NCBI RefSeq assembly: GCF_019192735.1
Contig: NZ_JAHTKP010000010.1
Span: 124,001-188,000 of the forward strand
From: Kitasatospora aureofaciens
Lineage (GTDB): Bacteria; Actinomycetota; Actinomycetes; Streptomycetales; Streptomycetaceae
Direction of reading: 5' to 3'
Length of the DNA stretch: 64,000 nucleotides
The position numbers and the translations under genes are program-made. The notes below the pieces were generated by a model. The model was not told the origin of the DNA and searched no databases. It saw nothing but the letters and a program-made list of their open reading frames with translations. This document shows positions 26,808-34,986 of this stretch, piece by piece. Positions within the stretch are counted from its first letter, which is position 1; each line of letters begins with the position of its first letter.

Positions 26808-27748
26808 GCCGCCGCCGGCCGGAGCAGGACGAGTCCGGCGCTGGCGTCGTCGGCGTCACCGCCCGCGCTGGCGTACACCGGCCCGGCGCCACCGCGGGCG
26901 AACCAGCCGGCGGCCGCGGCGCACTGGAGGATGCCGAGCGCGCCGGAGGCGAGGCCGAAACGGGCGCCGAGGTCCTGGCGGGGCACCCCGTCCAGCAGCC
27001 CCTCCGGCAGCGCGTCCGCCTCCGGCACCTGCCACAGGGCGGGGCGTTCGCCGGCCGCGTCGTCCAGCTTCGCTAGGGAGGCCGCCAGGCCGGCGCCACG
27101 CACGGCGCCGCCCAGGGCGGCCAACGCGGGTACGCCCCGGTCGGCCGCCGCTTCTTCGCTCTCCAGCACCACGGCCACCGCGCCGTCGACCGTGCGGGCG
27201 CCGCCGACGAAGGCACGCACCGCCTCGTTGTCCGGCTCCACGCCCAGGACCAGGGCCCGGGTGACGCGGCCGGCGCGGATCAGGTTCGCGCCCCAGCGGA
27301 GGGCGTCCAGCCCGGAGGTGGCGCCGTTGCACAGCATCAGGTTCGGGCCGCGCAGGCCGAAGCGGATGGCGACGGAGGAGGCGACGACGTTGCTGGAGGC
27401 GTTCGGCAGGTCCATCGGACTGCCCGCGGCCGCGGTCTCGCGGGTGATGGTGTCCATCGCCCGCGTGATGGTGTCGATGTTGCCGTAGTTGGAGCTGACC
27501 ACCACCGCGACGCTGCCCGCGGCAACCGTCAAGCCGCCGTCGTCGTCCACCAGCGCGGCGTCGCGCAGGGCCGCCCGGGCCGCGCAGTACGCCAGCTGGG
27601 TCGCCCGGTCCTTGTAGCGCAGGCCCTTCCTGCCGATGAGGTCCTTCGGCTCGACCGGCGGGGCGTCGGCGGGCCCCGGCTCGATCAGTTCCACGGCCGA
27701 GGCCGCGCGCGACAGCACCACGCCGGTCCCGCTCACCACCACGTTCAT
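26804..27748 (-). CDS. Short ketosynthase-like protein without catalytic Cys (CLF-like)
   Basis: A 314-residue ketosynthase-fold protein, about 60-100 residues shorter than active members. The nucleophile loop reads GPNLMLCNGATSG: Ala143 is at the Cys position, although Cys140 lies three residues before it. No HGTGT motif is present. The start overlaps the stop of the intact ketosynthase gene upstream by 4 bp (ATGA), the coupling expected of a KS/CLF pair. It is inferred to be the chain-length-factor partner of that ketosynthase in a reducing type II PKS. Confidence 0.87.
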   Translation of the reverse strand: MNVVVSGTGVVLSRAASAVELIEPGPADAPPVEPKDLIGRKGLRYKDRATQLAYCAARAALRDAALVDDDGGLTVAAGSVAVVVSSNYGNIDTITRAMDTITRETAAAGSPMDLPNASSNVVASSVAIRFGLRGPNLMLCNGATSGLDALRWGANLIRAGRVTRALVLGVEPDNEAVRAFVGGARTVDGAVAVVLESEEAAADRGVPALAALGGAVRGAGLAASLAKLDDAAGERPALWQVPEADALPEGLLDGVPRQDLGARFGLASGALGILQCAAAAGWFARGGAGPVYASAGGDADDASAGLVLLRPAAA

Positions 27749-28884
27749 CGGGCCGCCTCCACGATCGCCACGGCGTTCACGCCGCCGAAGCCGAATGCGT
27801 TCAACTGGGCCACGGCCAGGGGCGCCCGGGCGGCCTCGCCGGTGACGAGCCGGAAGCCGGCCGCCTCGTCCACCGGGTCCTCCAGGCCGACGGTCGGCGG
27901 CACCCGGCCCTCGGCCAGCGCGTTCAGCGTCACGACCAGGTTGAGCAGGCCGGAGGCTCCCGAGGTGTGGCCGGTCATGGACTTGATGGCCGTCATCAGA
28001 GGCTTGTCCGCGTCCTCGCCGAACGCGTCGGCGAGGGCGATGGCCTCGGCCTCGTCGTTGAGCAGGGTGCCCGTGCCGTGCACCATGACCAGGTCGATGT
28101 CCTTGGGCTTCAGCCCGACGCGGGACTGGGCCTCCCGAATGGCCTCGGCGATGCCGACCGGATCGGGCGCGGTCACGTGGAACGCGTCGCAGTTGACGGC
28201 GACGCTGCGCACCACCCCGTGCGCCTTCTGGCCGGCCGCAGGGGTGCGGGTCAGCACGACGGCCGCCGCGCCCTCGCCCATGAGAACGCCGGCGCGGTTG
28301 CGGTCGAACGGCCGCACCCGCTCCGGCGGAACCGGCTGGACCCGTTCCAGCAGCCCGTACATGGTCTCGGTGAGCACGTCCACGCCGGCGACGATCACCG
28401 TCTCGGCCGTGCCGGCCTCCAGCAGGTCGGTGGCCAGGGCGAGCGCGTACAGCCCCGCGGAGCAGGCGTTCGAGAAGGTGTGGGTGTCGTCGGCGTTGCA
28501 CGCCTCCCGCAAAGCCGTACCGAAGTGCAGGTCCTGAGGGGGGAATTCGATGCCGTCGCGCTGCCACAGCTCGACCGAGCGCAGCTCCCGCAGGCCGGTG
28601 CCGATCAGGATCGGCACCCCGCTCAGGTCGCGCTCGTCGAGGCCCGCGTCGCGGGCGGCCTGGCCGATCGCGTCGATCAGCAGCGCGGTCGCCCGGCGCG
28701 GCACGTCGGCCCCGGTCTCGGGGCGGTCGTCCACCTCGTAGGCGAAGACGGCCTCGTGGCGGCTGAGGTCGAAACCCTTCAGCTTGCCGACACCGGAGAC
28801 GCCGGCACACAGGTTGGCGAACAGCTCACCGGGGTTGCGGCCGACGCTGGCCACCGCGCCGGTACCGGTCACGGCCCAGCTCAT
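27745..28884 (-). CDS. Beta-ketoacyl synthase, catalytically complete
   Basis: A 379-residue ketosynthase with Cys141 in FSNACSAG and the two histidines in VHGTGT and SMTGHTSGASG. It should perform decarboxylative condensation of malonyl-ACP onto the growing chain. It is coupled by a 4-bp overlap to the CLF-like gene that follows, so these two likely form one heterodimer. At 379 residues it is a little shorter than FabF. It is one of two intact ketosynthases in the operon and is clearly diverged from the other. Confidence 0.92.
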   Translation of the reverse strand: MSWAVTGTGAVASVGRNPGELFANLCAGVSGVGKLKGFDLSRHEAVFAYEVDDRPETGADVPRRATALLIDAIGQAARDAGLDERDLSGVPILIGTGLRELRSVELWQRDGIEFPPQDLHFGTALREACNADDTHTFSNACSAGLYALALATDLLEAGTAETVIVAGVDVLTETMYGLLERVQPVPPERVRPFDRNRAGVLMGEGAAAVVLTRTPAAGQKAHGVVRSVAVNCDAFHVTAPDPVGIAEAIREAQSRVGLKPKDIDLVMVHGTGTLLNDEAEAIALADAFGEDADKPLMTAIKSMTGHTSGASGLLNLVVTLNALAEGRVPPTVGLEDPVDEAAGFRLVTGEAARAPLAVAQLNAFGFGGVNAVAIVEAAR

Positions 28885-28957
28885 GCGCCCACCTCGCTAC
28901 GCTCGGCAGCCGCTTCGCACAACGCGCACCTTTCGATGATGAGCTCACTTCGCTCGC

Positions 28958-30199
28958 TCATGCCGCCACCTCGTCGTATTTCCCGAGCAGCACCACCGCG
29001 TTGTTCCCGCCGAATGCGAGCCCATTGTTCTGGACAATCCGCAGATCGGCCTCCACGGCGACGTTCGGAACACAGTCGACGTCGCACTCGGGGTCGGTGG
29101 TGGTGTGGTTGATGGTCGGCGGAATGAAATTGTTGGTGATGGCGAGGGCACAGCCGATCGCGGAAAGCGCACTCGCCGCGCCCATGGTGTGGCCGATCAT
29201 CGACTTCATGGAGATGACCTTCGGCGGCTGCGTTCCGAAGACCTCGCGGATCGCGCGCGCCTCGGTGACGTCGTTGGCCTTGGTGCCGGTGCCGTGGGCG
29301 GAAATGAGATCCACCTGCTCGGGCTTGACCCCGGCGTTTTCCAGGGCTATTTCCATGCACCGGCCGACACTGTCCTGGTTGGGCGCGACCTGGTGGTAGG
29401 CGTCGCAGTTCAGGCCGTAGCCGAGCACCTCGGCGTAGATGCGCGCGCCGCGGGCGAGTGCGGAGTCCAGGCTCTCCAGCACCAGGATGCCGGCCCCCTC
29501 GCCGGTGAGGATGCCCTTGCGGTCCACATCGAAGGGCCGGCAGCGGTCGGGGGCGATGGTGCCCAGGCGGTAGAACCCGGAGAAGGTCTTGCGGCACATG
29601 GCGTCCGCGCCACCGCACAGGGCGAACTCGGCCTCGCCGGAGCGGACCGCGTCGAAGCCGTAGCCGATCGCGTAGTTGCCGGCGGCGCAGGCGGTCGGGA
29701 TCGTCACCGCCTCGACGTCGGACAGCTCCAGTTCCTGGGCGATGGCCGCGGACAGCCGCCCGGCCGCAACGCGTCGGGCGGACTCCGGAGCCATGTACTC
29801 GGGTCCGAACCGGACTTCGGCCTCGACCATGTGGTCGAGGTCGCGGGACTCCCCGTCGGTGGTGCCGATCGTCACGACGCCGGGCCGCGACCGCCAGACC
29901 GACAGGTCCAGCCCGGCATCGTCGATCGCCATCCGGGCGGCGGCGACGGAGTACTGCGTCGCCCGGCCGAGATGCTCGACGGGCAGGTGCCGGATCCACC
30001 GCTCGGGCTCGAACCCGACCACCTCGCACCCGTTCGCGTGGTCGAATCCCTCGACGTCGAACACGGTGATCGGCTTGGCCCCGCTGCTTCCGCTGCGCAG
30101 GCCCTGCAGGAACTCACCGGCTCCCATACCGATACTGGAGACCACCCCCAGCCCGGTGATCACCACTCTGCGCGGGCCAGCCTGCCCCGACATTGCCAT
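28958..30199 (-). CDS. Beta-ketoacyl synthase, FabF-like, catalytically complete
   Basis: A 413-residue ketosynthase with Cys171 in PTACAAGNYAI, His in AHGTGTKANDV and His in KSMIGHTMGAASA. Length and motifs are those of FabF and of the KS subunit of reducing type II PKSs. The start is the ATG preceded by GGAGAG at six bases; an upstream frame extension lacks such a site. It follows the first gene of the operon, an ACP, by 54 bp. It may pair with the CLF-like protein encoded at 23733-24842 or act alone in early rounds. Confidence 0.93.
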   Translation of the reverse strand: MAMSGQAGPRRVVITGLGVVSSIGMGAGEFLQGLRSGSSGAKPITVFDVEGFDHANGCEVVGFEPERWIRHLPVEHLGRATQYSVAAARMAIDDAGLDLSVWRSRPGVVTIGTTDGESRDLDHMVEAEVRFGPEYMAPESARRVAAGRLSAAIAQELELSDVEAVTIPTACAAGNYAIGYGFDAVRSGEAEFALCGGADAMCRKTFSGFYRLGTIAPDRCRPFDVDRKGILTGEGAGILVLESLDSALARGARIYAEVLGYGLNCDAYHQVAPNQDSVGRCMEIALENAGVKPEQVDLISAHGTGTKANDVTEARAIREVFGTQPPKVISMKSMIGHTMGAASALSAIGCALAITNNFIPPTINHTTTDPECDVDCVPNVAVEADLRIVQNNGLAFGGNNAVVLLGKYDEVAA

Positions 30200-30253
30200 C
30201 CCGACCTCTCCGTCCCCTGCTCCGGCCATGCCCTGTCCGAACGATGTCGCCGA

Positions 30254-30502
30254 CTACCAGCCGGCGGCCTGGGACACGACCTCGTAAACACCCTTGAGGT
30301 TCACCATGCGGGCCAGCTCGGACTGGTCGATGGTGATGCTGAATTCCTTCTCCAGATTCGCGAGGATCTCGATCGAACGCAGCGAGTCAGCGGCGTGGTC
30401 CTCCTTGAAGAGGCTGGTCTCGGTAACCTCGTCCTCCTCGATCTCAAGAATGTCGCAGACGATCTCCTTGATCTTCTGCACGTTCTCGTCGTACGAAGCC
30501 AT
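30254..30502 (-). CDS. Acyl carrier protein, first gene of the PKS operon
   Basis: An 82-residue ACP starting MASYDENVQKIKEIVCDILE with the phosphopantetheine site HAADSLRSIEI. It is more acidic and FabC/AcpP-like than the other ACP in the operon. A strong ribosome site (AAAAGGAAGG) precedes the ATG. As the first gene after the promoter region it should be highly expressed. It probably carries the elongating polyene acyl chain. Confidence 0.94.
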   Translation of the reverse strand: MASYDENVQKIKEIVCDILEIEEDEVTETSLFKEDHAADSLRSIEILANLEKEFSITIDQSELARMVNLKGVYEVVSQAAGW

Positions 30503-30565
30503 AATGGGTACCCTTCCTTTTCGGGCGGCGCCTCGGGGCCACCGCCCGGTTTTCTGCCGGGGATC

Positions 30566-30595
30566 TTTCTATGGCACCTCAACGGGCCCCGGCAA
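30566..30595 (-). promoter_or_regulatory. Candidate promoter of the PKS operon
   Basis: On the minus strand TTGCCG (30590-30595) and TAGAAA (30566-30571) are 18 bp apart and lie about 65-95 bp before the ACP start, in the only locally AT-richer stretch. The match to a housekeeping-sigma promoter is partial. Confidence 0.35.
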
Positions 30596-30656
30596 TGGAG
30601 GCTGCAGAAACCTGCCAAGTCCACCCGCTGGGAATGACAGGCGCGGTGACGCGCGG

Positions 30657-32015
30657 CTAGGCCCGAGGGCAACTCCCCGCAGGCCCGGTGGGCAGATCCC
30701 GGACGGTGCGCAGCGGGGACACCAGCGGGAGGGCGCCGCAGAGCGCCAGCAGGCCGGTCATCGCCCACATGGTGGCGCGCAGCCCGAGGACGGAGCCGAG
30801 CGTGCCGCCGGCCAGGGCGCCGAGCGGGATGGTGGCGTGGTTGGCGAACATCGAGGTCGCCACGACGCGGCTGAGCAGTGCGGGCGGGGTGTAGGACTGC
30901 CGGAAGCTGCCGAGCACGACGTTGCAGAGCACCACGCCCGCGACCATCACGAGCGAACCCACCGCGTAGAGCACGATCCCGAGGCCCGGCCGCGCGAGCG
31001 ACAGCAGCAGCCCGAACGGCATGGCCGTCAGCAGGACGATCCGCACCCCGCGTGCCGTGCCGAGCCGCCGGCAGAGCGGCCGGGCCACCAGCGCACCGAG
31101 CACGCCCCCGAGCGCGCCGACCGACGCGAGCCCGCCGACCCAGCCCGGGGCGACCCCGGCGTCGCGGATCAGGAACAGCACGGCGATCGACTGGTACCCG
31201 GTGAGCGCGAAGTTCGCCGCCGCGCCGTAGAGCGTGAAGGACCGCAGGTACGGGTCCCGGAGGAGAAAGGCCAGACCCTCGCGGACCTGCGTGACCAGCC
31301 CCGCCCCGGCGGGCTCGGCCTCCGCCGGCCCGGGCTTGGGACGGATCAGCAGCAGGGTCGCGGTGGCGATCAGAAATGTCACGGCGTCGGCCAGCAGACC
31401 GGCCGCCGCGCCCAGCGTCTGGACGGTCAGCCCCGCCAGACCGGGTCCGGCGACCCGGGCGGCCGATGCGGTGCCCTGGAGCTTGGCGTTGCCCTCGACC
31501 AGGTCCTCGCGCCGCACGAGCTCGGGCAGGTACGCCTGGTACGCCGCGTCGAAGAACACCGAGGCGACACCGCTGAGGAAGGCCACCGCGAGCAGCTGCG
31601 CCAGCCCGAGGACCCCGAACCACCCCGCCACCGGCACGCTCGCGAACAGCGCGGCGGACGCGAGGTTGCAGCCGATCATCACCGCCCGCCGGGACACCCG
31701 CCCCACCCACACCCCGGCCGGCAGGCCGAGCAGCAGCCACGGCAGCCAGACCGCACCGGTCAGCAGGCCCGCCGCGAGCGGCCCGGCGTCCAGCGACACC
31801 ACCGCGACCAGCGGCAGCGCGACGGAGGTGACGCTGCTGCCCAGCTTGCTGACGCTCTCGCCCGCCCACAACAGACGGAAGTCGCGGTGGGCGAACAGGC
31901 CCCGGCGCGTACGGACCTCCGGCACCTCTGCCGGAGCAATCGCAGCCGTCCCGACCTGATCCACCGTCCCGGCCGACCCCGCCGTCACAGCCGGACCCGC
32001 CGACCCTGCCGTCAC
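30657..32015 (-). CDS. Major facilitator superfamily transporter
   Basis: A 452-residue membrane protein with about twelve hydrophobic segments and the MFS loop motif GVWVGRVSRRAVM. The Ala/Gly-rich N-terminal leader is cytoplasmic. The GTG start overlaps the stop of the ArsR-type gene by 4 bp (GTGA), so the regulator and pump are made together; longer in-frame starts run into the regulator gene. This arrangement is typical of self-regulated drug efflux pairs. Whether it exports the cluster product or is simply the neighbour at the cluster border is unknown. Confidence 0.92.
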   Translation of the reverse strand: MTAGSAGPAVTAGSAGTVDQVGTAAIAPAEVPEVRTRRGLFAHRDFRLLWAGESVSKLGSSVTSVALPLVAVVSLDAGPLAAGLLTGAVWLPWLLLGLPAGVWVGRVSRRAVMIGCNLASAALFASVPVAGWFGVLGLAQLLAVAFLSGVASVFFDAAYQAYLPELVRREDLVEGNAKLQGTASAARVAGPGLAGLTVQTLGAAAGLLADAVTFLIATATLLLIRPKPGPAEAEPAGAGLVTQVREGLAFLLRDPYLRSFTLYGAAANFALTGYQSIAVLFLIRDAGVAPGWVGGLASVGALGGVLGALVARPLCRRLGTARGVRIVLLTAMPFGLLLSLARPGLGIVLYAVGSLVMVAGVVLCNVVLGSFRQSYTPPALLSRVVATSMFANHATIPLGALAGGTLGSVLGLRATMWAMTGLLALCGALPLVSPLRTVRDLPTGPAGSCPRA

Positions 32016-32596
32016 GGCCGGGCCGGGACGCTGTGGGCGAAGGCGAAGACGGGCTCCCGCTCCCGCCCGTCCTCCGGCACCGGCCGGTCCGCCCACTTCT
32101 GCAGCACGGCGACCAGGTCCCCGGCCAGCTCGCGGGCCTCCTCGGGGGTGAGCCGCAGCCAGGTCTCGGTGGACACCGAGCAGCCCTCCTGCCACTGCGG
32201 GTCGTAGCCGTGCCGCCGCGCGGCCCAGTCCCGGACCAGACCGGCCTGGCGCTCCAGGAGCAGCGAGCCGGCCGCGTCCGCGACGGCCTCGGCGACCGGG
32301 TCGTGGTCGAAGTCGGCCCGCGCCCAGCTCAGTTCCGCGGCGGCGAGCCGCCACCACCGCTCCCGCCGGTCCCGGGCGAGTTCGGGCACCTCCTCGACCA
32401 GGCCGCTGCCGGCCAGCACCTTCACGTGGTGGCTGATGTTGCCGACCGCCTGCCCGGTGCGCTCGGCGAGCTGCCCGACGGTGGCCGGGCCGTCGACCTT
32501 GAGCAGGTCGAGCAGGCGGCGGCGCAGTGGATGGGTGAGCGCGGCGAGGACGCGGGAGTCGGAGATCTGCCGGGTGCCGTCAGGTGTGTCAGCCAT
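32012..32596 (-). CDS. ArsR-type winged-helix regulator
   Basis: A 194-residue regulator with an N-terminal winged helix (HPLRRRLLDLL, then VGQLAERTGQAVGNISHHVK and the wing). A C-terminal region with two clusters of acid and Trp residues probably senses the ligand. The ATG has no good ribosome site; the pyrimidine-rich leader suggests a leaderless or weakly translated message. A set of ACAAG/CTTGT repeats 16-43 bp upstream is the likely operator, giving autoregulation. It is coupled to the downstream MFS gene. Confidence 0.9.
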   Translation of the reverse strand: MADTPDGTRQISDSRVLAALTHPLRRRLLDLLKVDGPATVGQLAERTGQAVGNISHHVKVLAGSGLVEEVPELARDRRERWWRLAAAELSWARADFDHDPVAEAVADAAGSLLLERQAGLVRDWAARRHGYDPQWQEGCSVSTETWLRLTPEEARELAGDLVAVLQKWADRPVPEDGREREPVFAFAHSVPARP

Positions 32597-32611
32597 GCGA
32601 GGAGGATATGG

Positions 32612-32643
32612 ACAAGGATTCTTGTACGACAAGACTTGTACGA
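32612..32643. promoter_or_regulatory. Probable ArsR operator with ACAAG/CTTGT repeats
   Basis: ACAAG-GATT-CTTGT (32612-32625) and ACAAG-A-CTTGT (32629-32639) are two inverted repeats, and CTTGTACGA occurs twice (32621 and 32635), 14 bp apart. They lie just upstream of the ArsR-type start codon. Symmetry is seen; repressor binding is inferred. Confidence 0.55.
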
Positions 32644-32749
32644 GAGCTCTTGTGTATCTCCGGTGCATCTGTCGCCCCACCCGAACGGGTGTACCGGTAC
32701 AGCTCACCGGGCACCGGGTAGAAGGGGGCTGCGCCGAGGAGGTACAAAC

Positions 32750-33031
32750 ATGCGGCACGCCACCGCCCCGCAGATGAGGCCCGAGGGCATCTCCCCGCAC
32801 GCCCTGGGCAACGACACCCTGCTGCACGAGCTGGAACAGCTGCACCGCACACGCCACGAGACGTTCCTGTACGGCTCCGAGGAGGCGCTCAAGCGCCACA
32901 CCCTGCGCACCGGGCAACTGGAGGCCGAGTACCTGCACCGCTTCCCCAACCGGCAGGTGACGGCCGGCCGCACCCGGGCCGGCGCCCGCGCCCGTGAGGC
33001 GGCGGCCCGCGTGGAGTCCCTGCCGGAGTAA
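32750..33031 (+). CDS. Small conserved actinobacterial protein (DUF6158-like)
   Basis: A 93-residue soluble, Arg/His-rich protein with the segment LLHELEQLHRTRHETFLYGS and the tail AGRTRAGARAREAAARVESLPE. It resembles short Streptomyces proteins I associate with DUF6158; the function is unknown. An excellent ribosome site (GAGGAGGT) precedes the ATG. Its last codons and stop lie inside a 20-bp unit that is repeated in tandem downstream. It is divergent from the ArsR/MFS pair. Confidence 0.8.
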   Translation: MRHATAPQMRPEGISPHALGNDTLLHELEQLHRTRHETFLYGSEEALKRHTLRTGQLEAEYLHRFPNRQVTAGRTRAGARAREAAARVESLPE

Positions 33032-33072
33032 TGGAGTCCCTGCCGGAGTAAGCGGAGTCCCTGCCCGAGTAA
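33012..33072. repeat. Tandem repeat of about 20 bp spanning a stop codon
   Basis: TGGAGTCCCTGCCGGAGTAA occurs twice in perfect tandem (33012-33031, 33032-33051), followed by a 21-bp imperfect copy (33052-33072). Each unit ends in TAA, so slippage keeps the upstream protein end intact. Confidence 0.9.
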
Positions 33073-33204
33073 CCCGTCGCGCGGGCGCCCCCGCACCCGG
33101 TCCTGGCGCCGCCCGGCGGGACACGCCGGGCGGCGGTGGCGTGCCCCGGGCCGGGCCGTCGGGGAGGGTAAGGAGCGAACCCCCGACCCCCTGGGAGCCC
33201 CCGC

Positions 33205-34593
33205 ATGCCCATCGCAAGCGTCAACCCCGCAACCGGCGAGATCCTGCAGACCTTCGAACCCCTCGACGCGGCCGGCATCGACCGGCGCCTCGCCCTCGCC
33301 GAGACCGCCTTCCACGACTACCGCACCACCACCTTCGCGTCCCGCGCCGCCCTGATGCACCGGGCCGCCGACCTGCTGGACCAGGACCAGGAGGCCGTCG
33401 CCCGCACGATGACCGAGGAGATGGGCAAGCCGATCGCCGCCGCCCGCGCCGAGGCCGCCAAGTGCGCCAAGGCGATGCGCTGGTACGCCGACCACGCCGA
33501 GGCGCTGCTCGCCGACGAGCACCCGGCCCCGGCCGACGTCGCCGACGCCGGAGCCGCCCGCGCCTACGTCCGCTACCGGCCGCTCGGCGCGGTGCTGGCC
33601 GTGATGCCGTGGAACTTCCCGTTCTGGCAGGTGATCCGGTTCGCCGCGCCCGCGCTGATGGCGGGCAACGTCGGCCTGCTCAAGCACGCGTCCAACGTGC
33701 CCCGGACGGCGGTGGCGCTGGAGGAGCTGTTCCGCCGGGCGGGCTTCCCGGAGGGCTGCTTCCAGACCCTCCTGATCGGCTCGGGCGCCGTCGAGGGCGT
33801 CATCCGGGACCGCCGGGTCGCCGCCGTGACCCTCACCGGCAGCGAGCCGGCCGGGCGCGCGGTCGCCGCCACGGCGGCCGACGAGGTGAAGAAGGCCGTC
33901 CTGGAGCTGGGCGGCAGCGACCCGTTCGTGGTGATGCCGAGCGCCGACGTGGACGCGGCCGTGCGCACCGCCGTCAAGGCACGGGCGCAGAACAACGGCC
34001 AGTCCTGCATCGCCGCCAAGCGCTTCATCGTGCACACCGACGTCTACGACCGGTTCACCGCCGCCTTCAGCGAGGCCATGGGCTCACTGCGGGTCGGCGA
34101 CCCGATGGACGAGGCCACCGACGTCGGCCCGCTGGCCAGCCGGCAGGGCCGGGACGACTTGGAGGAACTCGTCGAGGACGCCCGCACCCGCGGCGCCCGG
34201 GTGGAGTGCGGCGGCGGGCGCCCCACGGGCTGGGACACCGGGTACTTCTACGAGCCCACCGTGCTCACCGGCATCACCCCGGCCATGCGGATCCACCAGG
34301 AGGAGACCTTCGGCCCGGTCGCGACCGTCTACCGGGTCGCCGGCCTGGACGAGGCGGTGGCGCTCGCCAACGACACCCCGTTCGGGCTGAGTTCCAACGT
34401 CTGGACGACGGACGGGAGCGAGCAGGAGCGCTTCGTCCGCGACATCCAGGCCGGCGGGGTGTTCTTCAACGGCATGACGGCCTCCCACCCGGCGCTGCCG
34501 TTCGGCGGCGTCAAGCGCTCCGGGTTCGGGCGGGAGCTGTCGGGGCACGGGATCCGGGAGTTCTGCAACGTCACCACGGTGTGGATCGGCTGA
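33205..34593 (+). CDS. gabD: NAD(P)-dependent aldehyde dehydrogenase, succinate-semialdehyde type
   Basis: A 462-residue aldehyde dehydrogenase starting IASVNPATGEIL. It shows the cofactor-loop motif MPWNFPFWQ, TGSEPAGR, the general base in LELGGSDP and the catalytic Cys268 in NNGQSCIAAKRF. SCIAAKR with FQTL and a short length of about 460 fits the succinate-semialdehyde group. A GABA-permease-like gene lies 1.9 kb downstream, compatible with GABA catabolism, although the genes are not in one operon. Substrate assignment is by family pattern only. Confidence 0.9.
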   Translation: MPIASVNPATGEILQTFEPLDAAGIDRRLALAETAFHDYRTTTFASRAALMHRAADLLDQDQEAVARTMTEEMGKPIAAARAEAAKCAKAMRWYADHAEALLADEHPAPADVADAGAARAYVRYRPLGAVLAVMPWNFPFWQVIRFAAPALMAGNVGLLKHASNVPRTAVALEELFRRAGFPEGCFQTLLIGSGAVEGVIRDRRVAAVTLTGSEPAGRAVAATAADEVKKAVLELGGSDPFVVMPSADVDAAVRTAVKARAQNNGQSCIAAKRFIVHTDVYDRFTAAFSEAMGSLRVGDPMDEATDVGPLASRQGRDDLEELVEDARTRGARVECGGGRPTGWDTGYFYEPTVLTGITPAMRIHQEETFGPVATVYRVAGLDEAVALANDTPFGLSSNVWTTDGSEQERFVRDIQAGGVFFNGMTASHPALPFGGVKRSGFGRELSGHGIREFCNVTTVWIG

Positions 34594-34633
34594 GCAACCC
34601 CCGGACCTTGCTGCGACGGCTGCGACGGCCGGG

Positions 34634-34915
34634 TCAGGACGCCATCCGGTGCCTGCCCCGGCCGGGCGTCATCCAGCGGGCGACGACGCCCGCCATGGCG
34701 ATGACCGTCAGGCCCCAGAAGGCCGCCATCAGGCCGAGCATCGGCTCCCAGCTCACCTGGGCGCCGACCATGCCGAGGCCGAGCGAGAGCGCGACCATGA
34801 ACGTCACCACGGTGGGGCTGAGGCTGAGCAGCCAGTGCCAGGCCCGGTATCCCAGGCTCGGGTGCTCCGGGGCTTCGGGTCCGGTGTCGAGTTCCTTGTA
34901 GGCCAGCAGGTCCAT
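34634..34915 (-). CDS. Small membrane protein of unknown function
   Basis: A 93-residue protein with an acidic N-terminal part (MDLLAYKELDTGPEAPE), two hydrophobic segments (about 31-51 and 56-76) and a basic tail, RWMTPGRGRHRMAS. The ATG is preceded by GGAGG at nine bases. It lies downstream of ku on the same strand and converges with the aldehyde dehydrogenase gene. I do not recognise the family. Confidence 0.75.
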   Translation of the reverse strand: MDLLAYKELDTGPEAPEHPSLGYRAWHWLLSLSPTVVTFMVALSLGLGMVGAQVSWEPMLGLMAAFWGLTVIAMAGVVARWMTPGRGRHRMAS

Positions 34916-34986
34916 CGGGATCGCCTCCGATCGTCGGGTTCGTCGGGGAGGTTCGGGGGGCCAGGGCTGGTTCCGCAGCGTGCGGG

